Assembly (NCBI RefSeq): GCF_904848585.1
Contig: NZ_CAJHCR010000006.1
Location: forward strand, 278,333 to 342,332
DNA: 64,000 bases
From: Paraburkholderia kirstenboschensis
GTDB taxonomy: Bacteria > Pseudomonadota > Gammaproteobacteria > Burkholderiales > Burkholderiaceae
Direction: 5' to 3'
Part shown: positions 34,523-43,444 of the stretch, piece after piece
Layout: every line of letters begins with the position of its first letter
How positions within the stretch are numbered: position 1 is the first letter of the stretch
Made by a program: the position numbers and the translations under genes
Notes under the pieces: model-generated
What the model saw: the letters and a program-made list of their open reading frames with translations, nothing else
Databases searched by the model: none
What the model was told of the DNA's origin: nothing

Positions 34523-34536
34523 AAGGTTATAACCTT
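34523..34536. promoter_or_regulatory. Perfect 14-bp palindrome upstream of LysR gene
   Basis: AAGGTTATAACCTT is self-complementary and lies 98 bp before the LysR ATG at 34635. It is AT-rich at its centre, and the position suits an autoregulatory LysR box. Confidence 0.4.
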
Positions 34537-34634
34537 TGCGCCATGCATTGTCCGCGCGCTGATCGCCTCTCGCGCGGGGCGGTCTCTCGGGCGGATTCGT
34601 ACGACGCCCGCTCGACTTCGCTTGCCTCTTTTCC

Positions 34635-35600
34635 ATGGACGACACCGCCGCCTCCCTCGATATCTGGCTCGTGCGCGTGCTGCGCACGCTGCTCGTCGAG
34701 CGCAGCGTCACGCAAACCGCGCTGCGTCTGAATCAGACGCAGCCTGCAATCAGTACGGCGTTGCGCAAGCTGCGAGAGACGCTGAACGACCCTATCCTCG
34801 TGCGCGGCAAGTCGGGCATGGTGCCGACCGAATATGGCGAGTCGCTGCTCACTTCCGCGCAACGGGTGTTGCGCGAGGTGGATTTCGTGGCCACGCCGCA
34901 CGGCGACTTCGATCCCGGCCGTTCGCGCCGCACTTTTCGGGTAGCCGCGCCGGATTATCTGAACGACTTCTTCATGCCGACCGTGATCGCGCAGTTCCGC
35001 GAGGCGGCGCCGCACGCGCGGCTCGAAATCGATTCGCTGAGCCCGATGCTCGACCACACTGCCTCGCTCGATGCGGGCGCGCTCGACCTCGTGATCGGCA
35101 ACTGGCCGAAACCCGATCCGCGTTTCGAGCGCAGCGACCTGTTTTCGGACACGGTTGTGTGCCTGATGCGGGAGGACCATCCGTTGGCGCGCGCGCCGCT
35201 CACGCGCGACGCGTATCTCGCGGCGCCGCATCTCGCGCCGACTCCCTACAGCGGCGCGCGCGGTGGCGCCATCGACATCGGGTTTGCGCGCGCACGCGCC
35301 GAGCGGCGCATCGTCGCCACGCTGCCGTATTTCGGCCTCGTGCCGCAGACGCTGCTGCAATCCGATCTGATCTTCACGACGACGCGGCGCTTCGCGACGC
35401 ACTACGCGAGCATTCTGCCGCTCGCAGTTGTCGAGGCGCCCATTCCGTTTCCGCGTATCAAGTGCTACCAGATGTGGCATCCGCAGCCGGATCGCCCGAG
35501 TGATCTTGGCTGGCTGCGTGCGTTGATGTCACAGGTGTCGGACGGGTTGGTCGCGCAGAAGGTTCGGCGCACCAAGCGGCCACGGCAAGGGCCAGCCTGA
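34635..35600 (+). CDS. LysR-family transcriptional regulator
   Basis: A 321-residue LysR protein of the NodD/LinR-like branch, which carries VRVLRTLLVERSVTQTALRL and QTQPAISTALRKLRETLNDP in its HTH and VRGKSGMVPTEYGESL after it. The effector domain has a typical GALDLVIGNWP strand. It is convergent with xdhC and follows the isomerase gene on the same strand. Its target is not evident; the isomerase or xdh genes are candidates. Confidence 0.88.
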   Translation: MDDTAASLDIWLVRVLRTLLVERSVTQTALRLNQTQPAISTALRKLRETLNDPILVRGKSGMVPTEYGESLLTSAQRVLREVDFVATPHGDFDPGRSRRTFRVAAPDYLNDFFMPTVIAQFREAAPHARLEIDSLSPMLDHTASLDAGALDLVIGNWPKPDPRFERSDLFSDTVVCLMREDHPLARAPLTRDAYLAAPHLAPTPYSGARGGAIDIGFARARAERRIVATLPYFGLVPQTLLQSDLIFTTTRRFATHYASILPLAVVEAPIPFPRIKCYQMWHPQPDRPSDLGWLRALMSQVSDGLVAQKVRRTKRPRQGPA

Positions 35601-35770
35601 GGGCGGGGCGGACGCTGCTAATGGAGCGATGACGCGTCCATGCGGCTGAGACGGTTAAGGAGTATTCGGCGACTGATGCGCCTGCGGCTGTGGACGGGTT
35701 GCGGCGACCGATGCGGTTGACGTGGTTGACCCGGTCGCCCCGGTTTTATGCGGCCAAGGCGCCAGGCATT

Positions 35771-36379
35771 TCAGACGTTTGTCGCCATAGGTTGAAGCGC
35801 CGCTTGCGTTCCGTTCCCCGCCGCAGCCTGAGCCGCGGTTCGCCGCCCGCGGACTTGCAGCAACTCGGCGCATACCGCCACTGCGATCATCGCGGGCGCC
35901 TTATCGACGATGCCAGGCACGCCGATCGGACACGTCATCTGCTCCAGCCGTTCGAGCTCGACGCCACGCGCGAGGAGGCGCCGTTCGAACTTCACGCGTT
36001 TTGTCTTCGAACCGATCATGCCGAAGTAGCTGAAATCGCGCCGCCGCATGATACGTTCGGCGAGCGAAAAATCGAGCGCATGGTTATGCGTCATCACCAG
36101 AAACCAGGCGCCGGGCGGTGCCGTATCGACGATCGCGTCGGGCGTATCGGTGGCTTCGATCTGCACATTCGCGGGGGTTTCGTCGGGGAACAGTTCGTCG
36201 CGCTCGTCGACCCACTGAACTACGCACGGCAGGTTGCCGAGCAACTGGACAAGCGCATGACCCACATGGCCCGCGCCGAACAGCACGATATGCATGGGCG
36301 CGGGACGGGGTTCGTCGACCGCGCTGCGCCGGCCGATCCGAATCGAAGAGCACTGGTTCATCGCATTCATTTCTCTCAT
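35771..36379 (-). CDS. xdhC: XdhC-like accessory protein lacking the N-terminal domain
   Basis: A 202-residue protein with only the C-terminal Rossmann (XdhC_C) domain: MHIVLFGAGHVGHALVQLLG, VQWVDERDELFP, MTHNHALDFSLAERIM and FSYFGMIGSKTKR. Full XdhC proteins are roughly 300 residues or more and begin with an N-terminal XdhC/CoxI domain carrying a conserved Cys-Gly-Gly, which is absent here. The frame upstream of the start is the shadow of xdhB, so the missing part is not simply a wrong start. XdhC inserts sulfurated molybdenum cofactor into xanthine dehydrogenase. The ATG overlaps the xdhB stop (TGATG). It may be a deleted, partly active or inactive allele. Confidence 0.8.
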   Translation of the reverse strand: MREMNAMNQCSSIRIGRRSAVDEPRPAPMHIVLFGAGHVGHALVQLLGNLPCVVQWVDERDELFPDETPANVQIEATDTPDAIVDTAPPGAWFLVMTHNHALDFSLAERIMRRRDFSYFGMIGSKTKRVKFERRLLARGVELERLEQMTCPIGVPGIVDKAPAMIAVAVCAELLQVRGRRTAAQAAAGNGTQAALQPMATNV

Positions 36380-38742
36380 CACCTCGCGGCCGACGTGGCG
36401 GCTCGCACCGCGCCGATCGCCCTGAGGATTTCCTCGCTCGTGGCAGGTGCATTGAGCGGCGGATTCACCCGATGACCGCCCACTGCCGACACCGCATCGC
36501 GAATCGCAAAGAACACCGAGAACGGCAACAGCAACGGCGGCTCGCCGGTCGCTTTCGAGCGATGGATGCTGTCCTCCGCATTGCGGTTCTTGAACAGACG
36601 CACGTTGAAAACCGGCGGCGTATCGTTGACGGTAGGGATCTTGTAGGTGGACGGCGCGTGCGTCATCAGCTTGCCGCCTGCGTTCCACCACAACTCCTCG
36701 GTGGTGAGCCAGCCCATGCCCTGAATGAACGCGCCTTCCACCTGGCCGATGTCGAGCGCCGGATTCAGCGACGCGCCCACGTCGTGCAGCGCGTCCGCGC
36801 GCAGCACGCGCATTTCGCCGGTCAGCGTGTCGATCACCACTTCTGACACGGCCGCGCCATACGAGTAGTAGTAAAACGGCCGGCCTTGCAACTTCGCCTG
36901 ATCCCAGTAGAGCTTCGGCGTTGCGTAGAAACCGTCGGACCACAGCTGGATTCGCGCAAGATAAGCCTTTGCGATGACTTCTTCAAACGGCACCACGGCC
37001 TCGCCGACAATCACGCGATCGTGCGCGAAGCGCACGTCGGAAGCATTGACCTCGCCGGCGCCGAAACGCTCGGCGGCAAACGCGGCAAGCCGTTCGCGCA
37101 ACTGGCGCGCCGCGTCCTGTGCAGCCTTGCCGTTCAGATCGGAACCCGTCGAAGCCGCCGTCGCCGATGTATTCGCGACCTTGCTCGTATCGGTCGCCGT
37201 CACGCGAATTCGATTGAAGCCGACGCCCAGTTCATGCGCGACGACCTGTGCGACTTTCGTGTTCAAGCCCTGGCCCATTTCGGTGCCGCCGTGATTCACG
37301 AGCACCGAACCGTCGGTGTAGATATGCACGAGCGCGCCGGCCTGATTGAAGTGCGTGACGTTGAACGCAATGCCGAACTTGACTGGCGTGAGCGCGAGGC
37401 CTTTCTTCAGCACCTCGTTGTTAGCGTTGAATTCGTTGATCGCCGCGCGGCGCGCGCGATATTCGCTGGTCGTTTCCAGTTCGTCGATCAGTTCGTGAAT
37501 CACGTTGTCTTCGACGATCTGGCCATACGGCGTCTGATTACGCTCGGTCTTGCCATACAGATTGCGGTGGCGCACGTCGAGCGAATCCTCGCCGATCGAG
37601 CGGGCCACGTTGTCCATGATGTATTCGATCGCAAACGCGCCTTGCGGACCGCCGAAGCCCCGAAACGCGGTGTTCGATTGCGTGTTGGTCTTGCCGCAAA
37701 AGCCGTCGATAGTCACATCGGACAGCCAGTACGCGTTGTCGAAGTGGCACAGCGCGCGCGTCATCACCGGGCCGGACAGGTCGGCCGAGAAACCGCAGCG
37801 CGAGGTCATGTCGACGGCGACGCCTTCGATCACGCCCTTGTCGTCGTAGCCGACTTCATACGTGTAGTGGAAGTCGTGCCGCTTGCCCGTCACCATCATG
37901 TCGTCGTCGCGATCCGGGCGCAGCTTCACGGGGCACAGCAGCTTCCATGCAGCAAGCGCCGCGCAACACGCGAAGAGGCCCGACTGCGATTCCTTGCCGC
38001 CGAAGCCGCCACCCATTCTGCGACATTCGATCAGCACGTTATGGGAGGCAATGCCCAACGCGTGAGCGACAAGGTGCTGCATTTCAGTCGGATGCTGCGT
38101 CGAGCAATACACGTGCATGCCGTCGTCGTCCTTCGGCACCGCGTACGAAATCTGCCCTTCCAGATAGAACTGCTCCTGGCCGCCGAGCAGCATTTCGCCT
38201 GCCTCGCGATGCGAGGCGCGCGCGATCTTCGTGCCGGCCTCGCCGCGCACGAGCTTCATTGGCGGCAAGACATGTTGATTGGCGGCACGCGCCTGCTGCG
38301 CGGTCAGGATTGCAGGCAATTCCTCATAGACGATCTCCGCGCGGCGCGCGGCGAGCCGCGCAGTCTCGTGCGATGTCGCGACCACGATGAACACCGGCTG
38401 GCCGACGTACTGCACGATCCCGTCGGCGAGAATCGGATCGTCGCCGTGGACGATCGGCGCGACGTCGTTGGCGCCGGGAATATCGTCCGCGGTAAAGATA
38501 GCGACCACGCCGGGCGTCGCGCGCACCTTATCGAGCGACATGGACACGATCTTTGCGTGCGCTTTGTTCGACAGGCCAAGCGCGGCGTGCAGCGTGCCCG
38601 CGACCGTCGGGATGTCGTCGGTGTAAGTCGCGCGACCGCTCACGTGCAGATGCGCCGATTCATGTGGACGCGACACGTGAACCTGCGTGAAGTCGTCGAG
38701 CGCCTGAGCGTCCTTCAGAAATGGTTCGGCATGCTGATTCAT
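36379..38742 (-). CDS. xdhB: Xanthine dehydrogenase molybdopterin-binding subunit
   Basis: A 787-residue subunit of the molybdenum hydroxylase family. The Moco/substrate region shows GGGFGGKESQ, the substrate Arg in NTAFRGFGGPQGAF, GGTEMGQGLNTK and the catalytic Glu region GWLTTEELWW. It oxidises hypoxanthine and xanthine to uric acid together with XdhA. Length is normal. It lies 45 bp after xdhA and overlaps xdhC, so xdhABC form an operon. Confidence 0.96.
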   Translation of the reverse strand: MNQHAEPFLKDAQALDDFTQVHVSRPHESAHLHVSGRATYTDDIPTVAGTLHAALGLSNKAHAKIVSMSLDKVRATPGVVAIFTADDIPGANDVAPIVHGDDPILADGIVQYVGQPVFIVVATSHETARLAARRAEIVYEELPAILTAQQARAANQHVLPPMKLVRGEAGTKIARASHREAGEMLLGGQEQFYLEGQISYAVPKDDDGMHVYCSTQHPTEMQHLVAHALGIASHNVLIECRRMGGGFGGKESQSGLFACCAALAAWKLLCPVKLRPDRDDDMMVTGKRHDFHYTYEVGYDDKGVIEGVAVDMTSRCGFSADLSGPVMTRALCHFDNAYWLSDVTIDGFCGKTNTQSNTAFRGFGGPQGAFAIEYIMDNVARSIGEDSLDVRHRNLYGKTERNQTPYGQIVEDNVIHELIDELETTSEYRARRAAINEFNANNEVLKKGLALTPVKFGIAFNVTHFNQAGALVHIYTDGSVLVNHGGTEMGQGLNTKVAQVVAHELGVGFNRIRVTATDTSKVANTSATAASTGSDLNGKAAQDAARQLRERLAAFAAERFGAGEVNASDVRFAHDRVIVGEAVVPFEEVIAKAYLARIQLWSDGFYATPKLYWDQAKLQGRPFYYYSYGAAVSEVVIDTLTGEMRVLRADALHDVGASLNPALDIGQVEGAFIQGMGWLTTEELWWNAGGKLMTHAPSTYKIPTVNDTPPVFNVRLFKNRNAEDSIHRSKATGEPPLLLPFSVFFAIRDAVSAVGGHRVNPPLNAPATSEEILRAIGAVRAATSAAR

Positions 38743-38787
38743 TGTTGTGTTCTCCGTATTCTTCGTGCGCTTCGCAGGTCTCGCGCG

Positions 38788-40341
38788 TCAGGCATTTGCT
38801 TCGACATTGCCGCTGATACCGACTTGCGCAGGCGCGCAGGCCGCGACCACCGCGCGCACATCGAGCGAGCTTTTCGGTAACGGATTGTTGGGGCGCGTTT
38901 CGAGCCAGAAGCGATACAACGTGTTCTTTGCAGCTTCGAGACGATAATTGCTGGTCGCGCGCATATCGGAAAGCGGCGCATAGTCGTTGCCGAGGGCGAG
39001 CATCGCGGCTTGCGCGGTGGCTTCATGCCATTCGGCGTCGCGCAGCACGGCTTCTGCGTGCGTTGCGCGCTTCGGCGTCGCGGCCATGCCGCCGAACGCG
39101 ATGCGCGGCTCACGAATCAAGTCGCCGTCGGCGATAAACGAGAATGCGGCGCACACCGCGGAGATGTCAGAGTCGAAGCGCTTTGACAGCTTGTAGGTGC
39201 GGAATTGCAGCTTTTCGCGCGCGCCCGTGCGAGTCGGCACCTTTACGCCGACGACGAACTCGTGCTCCGCCATATCCTTCTTCTGATACGCGAGGTACAG
39301 GTCTTCGAGCGGCATTTCGCGTTCAACGCCGCCACCGCGGACAATCACGCGCGCACCGAGCGCGATCAGGCCAGGCATCGAATCGCCGATCGGCGAGCCG
39401 TTGGCGATATTGCCGCCGAGTGTGCCCGCGTTGCGAATGGGCAGCGAAGCAAAGCGTTGCCACATTTCGGTCAGCTCGGGATACTGCTTCGCGATCTCCG
39501 CGTAGGCGTTTTCGACCGTCACGCCCGCGCCAATTTCGATCCAGTCGGCACGCGTTTCGAGCTTCTGCAATTCGGCGATCTGTCCCACGTACACGACATT
39601 GCCGAGTTCGCGCATCTGCTTGGTGACCCACAGTCCGATGTCCGTGCTGCCCGCGAGAATGCGCGTGGCCGGCTCGGCTTGCTTGATCTGCGCGAGCGCT
39701 TCGACCGTGCGTGGCGCGTCGAAGCGCTGGCCGGCATGCTCGTAATGAAACGTGTCGTCGCGTTGCAGCGTCGCAAGCGTGCCTGCGAGTGCCTCGACAT
39801 TCACCGGTGCCTTAGGCGCGGGGGCTTCGAACATGCGCACGGCCGCATCGACGATCGGGCGATAGCCGGTGCAGCGGCACAGATTGCCCGTGAGCGCGTT
39901 GCCGATCGCTTCGCGCGAGGGCACTGTCCTGTTCGCGCAGCCATGCTCGTGACCGTGCTTTTCGTAGAGCGACCACATCGACATGACGAAGCCCGGCGTG
40001 CAAAAACCGCACTGCGAGCCGTGGCAGTCGACCATCGCCTGCTGTACCGGATGCAGCGAGCCGTCGGGCTGACGCAGATCTTCGACGGTGAAGAGCGCCT
40101 TGCCGTCGAGCGTCGGCATGAACTGGATGCAGGCATTGACCGCCTTGAAGTCAACGCCGCCCACTTCGTTGCGCTCGCCAATCACGACCGTGCACGCGCC
40201 GCAATCGCCTTCGGCACAACCTTCCTTGGTGCCGGTGCAATGCGCGTCCTCACGCAGATACTGCAGGACCGTACGGGTGACGGGCGCGTCCTTGATCTCG
40301 CGGATCGCGTTGCGATGGTAAAAGCGAATTGGCTCAGTCAT
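38788..40341 (-). CDS. xdhA: Xanthine dehydrogenase FAD/2Fe-2S subunit
   Basis: A 517-residue subunit. It carries two [2Fe-2S] clusters at the N-terminus (CAEGDCGACTVVIGE and CGFCTPGF with CRCTGYRP), an FAD domain in the middle (ILAGSTDIGLWVTK, GNIANGSPIGDSMP) and a C-terminal CO-dehydrogenase flavoprotein domain. It passes electrons from the Moco site in XdhB to NAD+. It starts the minus-strand xdhABC operon with a 375-bp divergent gap to an MFS gene. Confidence 0.96.
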   Translation of the reverse strand: MTEPIRFYHRNAIREIKDAPVTRTVLQYLREDAHCTGTKEGCAEGDCGACTVVIGERNEVGGVDFKAVNACIQFMPTLDGKALFTVEDLRQPDGSLHPVQQAMVDCHGSQCGFCTPGFVMSMWSLYEKHGHEHGCANRTVPSREAIGNALTGNLCRCTGYRPIVDAAVRMFEAPAPKAPVNVEALAGTLATLQRDDTFHYEHAGQRFDAPRTVEALAQIKQAEPATRILAGSTDIGLWVTKQMRELGNVVYVGQIAELQKLETRADWIEIGAGVTVENAYAEIAKQYPELTEMWQRFASLPIRNAGTLGGNIANGSPIGDSMPGLIALGARVIVRGGGVEREMPLEDLYLAYQKKDMAEHEFVVGVKVPTRTGAREKLQFRTYKLSKRFDSDISAVCAAFSFIADGDLIREPRIAFGGMAATPKRATHAEAVLRDAEWHEATAQAAMLALGNDYAPLSDMRATSNYRLEAAKNTLYRFWLETRPNNPLPKSSLDVRAVVAACAPAQVGISGNVEANA

Positions 40342-40716
40342 GGCTTATTGCTCTCGAATGTTCTTTGTGCAGCAGGGATGGTTCGAAAACTATCACCGTC
40401 AATAAATACAACCCATAGCTCGGGTCGCATGCGGGACATATTCTCAAACCGATATTGAGATGGAATCGGAGCGCTTTCCGCTTATGTTGGGCTGGCTGGA
40501 TCGAGACGTTTATGTGTGAGATACCTCGGTTCGGCCAGTTTCCCTAACGCTCGCGAAGCAATTACGCGCGTCGGCGAGGCCGGGTCGAGCATCTGGCTCC
40601 CACTATCTGTGGCTGCGCGGCGTTTAAGTCTGATCAATTATTAAGCAAATCCTGCAAGAGAATCGGTTACATGGGAGAATCACGTCTTTCCGCCGTTTTC
40701 AAGTCTCGTTTTCCCC
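40342..40716. promoter_or_regulatory. Divergent xdhA/MFS promoter region with a dyad
   Basis: No gene is seen in these 375 bp. TCTCAA-N7-TTGAGA (40442-40460) is a perfect 6-bp dyad about 100 bp before the xdhA ATG, in an AT-rich stretch. It is a candidate operator for a MarR- or LysR-type purine regulator. No clear sigma-70 pair could be fixed by eye. Confidence 0.4.
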
Positions 40717-41928
40717 ATGTCCACCGACACAGCGACACCCCGCAGCGAATTTGCGACGACCATGCAGATCATCCCGGTCGTCTTTTTCACGTTTCTTTGC
40801 TATCTGACGATCGGCATTCCGCTCGCGGTGCTGCCGGGCTACGTGCACGACGATCTCGGCTACAGCGCGGTGCTCGCGGGCGCGGCGATCAGCGTGCAGT
40901 ACCTGGCGACGCTGGCGTCGCGACCGCTGGCAGGACGTTCGGCGGACACGCTGGGCCCGAAGCGCACGGTCACGATCGGCTTGCTCGGATGCGGCGCGAG
41001 CGGCGTTCTTTTGCTGCTGGCGGTTTTGTGCGGACGCTGGCCCGTGCTGAGCCTCGGCCTGCTCGTGTGCAGCCGGCTCGTGCTCGGATTCGGCGAGAGC
41101 CTGTGCGGCACCGGCGCGATACTGTGGGGAATCGGCCGCGTGGGCACGAGCAACAACGCGCGGGTGATCTCGTGGAACGGCATCGCCACATATGGCGCAC
41201 TCGCAATCGGCGCACCGCTCGGCGTTGCGATCGAGCGGACGGTCGGCTTTGCGGCGCTCGGCATTCTGGTGATCCTGCTGGCGGCGCTCGGCTTCTATCT
41301 CGCCCGGCCGATCGCACCTGTGCCGATCGTGCACGGGGAACGGATGTCATACCGAAGCGTGTTCACGCGAGTCCTGCCGCACGGCATCGGCCTTGCGCTC
41401 GGCTCGGCCGGTTTTGGATCGATTGCTACGTTCATCACATTGTTCTATGCGGCGAAGCAGTGGCCGAACGCGGCGTTGTCGCTGACGGTGTTTGGCACGC
41501 TGTTCATCGGCGCGCGGCTGCTGTTCGCCAACACGATCAAGACCTACGGAGGATTCCGGGTCGCGATTGTTTCGTTTTCGTTTGAATGTGTCGGTTTGCT
41601 GATGCTGTGGCTTGCGCCTGAGCCGCATATTGCGCTCGCGGGGGCGGCGTTGACCGGATTCGGCTTTGCGTTGGTGTTTCCGGCGCTTGGAGTCGAGGCA
41701 GTCGGACTCGTGCCGCCCGCGAGCCGTGGTGCGGCTTTGTCGGCTTATTCGGTGTTTCTGGATCTGTCGTTGGGAATTACAGGGCCGTTGGCGGGGTATA
41801 TTGCCGGCGAGTTCGGGTATGGGTCAGTGTTTCTGTTTGCGGCAATTGCCGCTGCCGCGGCTGTGGGGCTCTCCAGTTTTCTTTATCTTCGGGATGTGAA
41901 GGTTGGCAAGATGCCTGCGGCGCTTTGA
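40717..41928 (+). CDS. MFS transporter, YhhS/YfcJ type
   Basis: A 403-residue, 12-helix transporter. The conserved loop between helices 2 and 3 is RPLAGRSADTLGPKRTV, and helix 4 carries SRLVLGFGESLCGTGAI, typical of the YhhS/YfcJ group. These proteins export sugars or drugs, but most are uncharacterised. It is divergent from xdhA, so it could carry a purine or be unrelated. The ATG at 40717 gives an N-terminus of about 15 residues before helix 1. Confidence 0.85.
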   Translation: MSTDTATPRSEFATTMQIIPVVFFTFLCYLTIGIPLAVLPGYVHDDLGYSAVLAGAAISVQYLATLASRPLAGRSADTLGPKRTVTIGLLGCGASGVLLLLAVLCGRWPVLSLGLLVCSRLVLGFGESLCGTGAILWGIGRVGTSNNARVISWNGIATYGALAIGAPLGVAIERTVGFAALGILVILLAALGFYLARPIAPVPIVHGERMSYRSVFTRVLPHGIGLALGSAGFGSIATFITLFYAAKQWPNAALSLTVFGTLFIGARLLFANTIKTYGGFRVAIVSFSFECVGLLMLWLAPEPHIALAGAALTGFGFALVFPALGVEAVGLVPPASRGAALSAYSVFLDLSLGITGPLAGYIAGEFGYGSVFLFAAIAAAAAVGLSSFLYLRDVKVGKMPAAL

Positions 41929-42029
41929 GCGGTTTTCGGCTCAACGCACCAACTCATAAGTGAGTTCCGTGGCTCCGGCCAGGCAGCGGTGTAATTAGAA
42001 ATGACGTAGGGAGAGGCCGGAAACCGACC

Positions 42030-43253
42030 CTACTTGGCCCCCGACAATCCTCTCTCCAACGCCGCGACCCCGGCGGGCAAATCGACCTTAACCCCCAGAT
42101 CGACCATCGTCCGCCCCAAAGCGTGCACAGTGCGAAACAGATTGTGCTCGCGGCATTGCTCGCCCATCTGCCCGATCCGAACAATCGGCAATCCAAACGA
42201 CCCTGAGATTTCGACCTGATGCTGCCGCGAAATATGCGCGCACACGTCGCCTGGACTCAGCCCGGCGGGCACCTCGATCCCCACCACCGAATTCAACCGG
42301 CAAGCAACCGGCGCATACAACTGCAAGCCGAGCGCGGTCACGCCTTCCTGCAATGCCACCGAACACTTGAGGTGCCGCGCAAAACGCTTCTCCAGCGTCT
42401 CGGCGCACACGAGCCGCAGCGCCTCATGTAAGGCCAGCACGCCCGATACCGGCGCCGTGTAGTGATACCCCGCGTTATGCCAGAAGTTCTCCGCGAGCGA
42501 CGCGTCCAGACACCAATGCGCGTTCGGCGCGGTACGTCCTTTCACGCGCTCCCAGGCCGCATCGGAAAACGCGATCAGCGAGACTCCCGGAATAGACGAC
42601 AAGCCCTTCTGCCCGCCCGTGATTACCGCGTCGATACCCCATGCGTCCATGGCGAGCGGCATGGTGCTCAATGTGCACACCGCGTCGACGATCACCAGCG
42701 CGCCCGCCGCCTTCGCCAATGCGGCGATGTCCTTCAGTTGGTAATTCCAGACCGTATTCGAGGTCTCGCCCTGCACCACCGTGACAATCTCCGGACGCTC
42801 GCGGCGGATTGCCTCTGCGATCTCGTCGAGACTCGCCACCGTGCGGTCGGCCACTTCCAGTTCGCTCACCCGCGCGCCGACGCGGCGGCCCATCTCGGCC
42901 ATGCGCCCGCTGAAGAAGCCGTTCTTGATGCTCAGCACGCGCGTGCCTTCCCACGCGAGATTCGAGATCGCCATTTCCATCGCGGCGGAACCGGGTCCCG
43001 CGACGCCCAGCACCCATTTCGAATTGGTCTGGAACACGTAGCGCGCCATCGTCTTTACCTGACCGATCACCTTAACCATGGTGGCGCCCAGATGATTGAT
43101 CACGATCGTGTTGGCCTTGGCGACCGCTGCGGGAATCGGCACGGGGCCGGCGCCCATCATCAGTAACGGCTCTTCGGGAAGAATGGCGTCGAGCGATTCG
43201 ACGACCGGACACGGCACAGCAGTAGACGCAACGTTAGATGATGAAGTCGGCAT
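42030..43253 (-). CDS. Class V aminotransferase (alanine/serine-glyoxylate type)
   Basis: A 407-residue fold-type I PLP enzyme. The N-terminal MMGAGPVPIPAAV and GVAGPGSAAMEMAI are typical of the alanine-glyoxylate/serine-glyoxylate group, with the PLP Lys in AVITGGQKGLSSIPG. It likely transfers an amino group to glyoxylate from alanine or serine. Glyoxylate arises from purine (ureide) breakdown, which would suit the nearby xdh genes, although it runs as a separate unit. The ATG at 43253 was chosen because the longer frame lacks support; no strong ribosome site is seen. Confidence 0.85.
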   Translation of the reverse strand: MPTSSSNVASTAVPCPVVESLDAILPEEPLLMMGAGPVPIPAAVAKANTIVINHLGATMVKVIGQVKTMARYVFQTNSKWVLGVAGPGSAAMEMAISNLAWEGTRVLSIKNGFFSGRMAEMGRRVGARVSELEVADRTVASLDEIAEAIRRERPEIVTVVQGETSNTVWNYQLKDIAALAKAAGALVIVDAVCTLSTMPLAMDAWGIDAVITGGQKGLSSIPGVSLIAFSDAAWERVKGRTAPNAHWCLDASLAENFWHNAGYHYTAPVSGVLALHEALRLVCAETLEKRFARHLKCSVALQEGVTALGLQLYAPVACRLNSVVGIEVPAGLSPGDVCAHISRQHQVEISGSFGLPIVRIGQMGEQCREHNLFRTVHALGRTMVDLGVKVDLPAGVAALERGLSGAK

Positions 43254-43299
43254 GATCGGTACTTGAAGGAAAGCGCAAAGATGGAATGCACAGGAGCCA

Positions 43300-43333
43300 A
43301 CGGCCTCGCCAGCTGTCACACTGGCGAGGCCGT
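43300..43333. terminator. Strong hairpin between asdA and the aminotransferase gene
   Basis: ACGGCCTCGCCAG is followed, after an 8-nt loop, by its exact reverse complement (13-bp perfect stem). It lies 111 bp beyond the asdA stop on the minus strand and 47 bp before the aminotransferase start. No T-run follows, so it may be a Rho-assisted terminator or mRNA-stabilising hairpin. Confidence 0.5.
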
Positions 43334-43444
43334 CGTCCGATCATTCACCGATCCGCGCAATTGCGCAAGTTTTTTGACCATGCGTGACCAAGCGGCGCTG
43401 CATACGCGCGTCGGCGACGCGCTCTGCCGCATCGAGGTAAAACC

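Noticed and set aside
36886..38880. Long plus-strand open frame (664 codons) opposite xdhB
   Set aside because: It runs antisense to well-supported xdhB with its conserved Moco motifs. Its translation is rich in His/Arg/Val with no domain, as expected for a GC-rich shadow frame.
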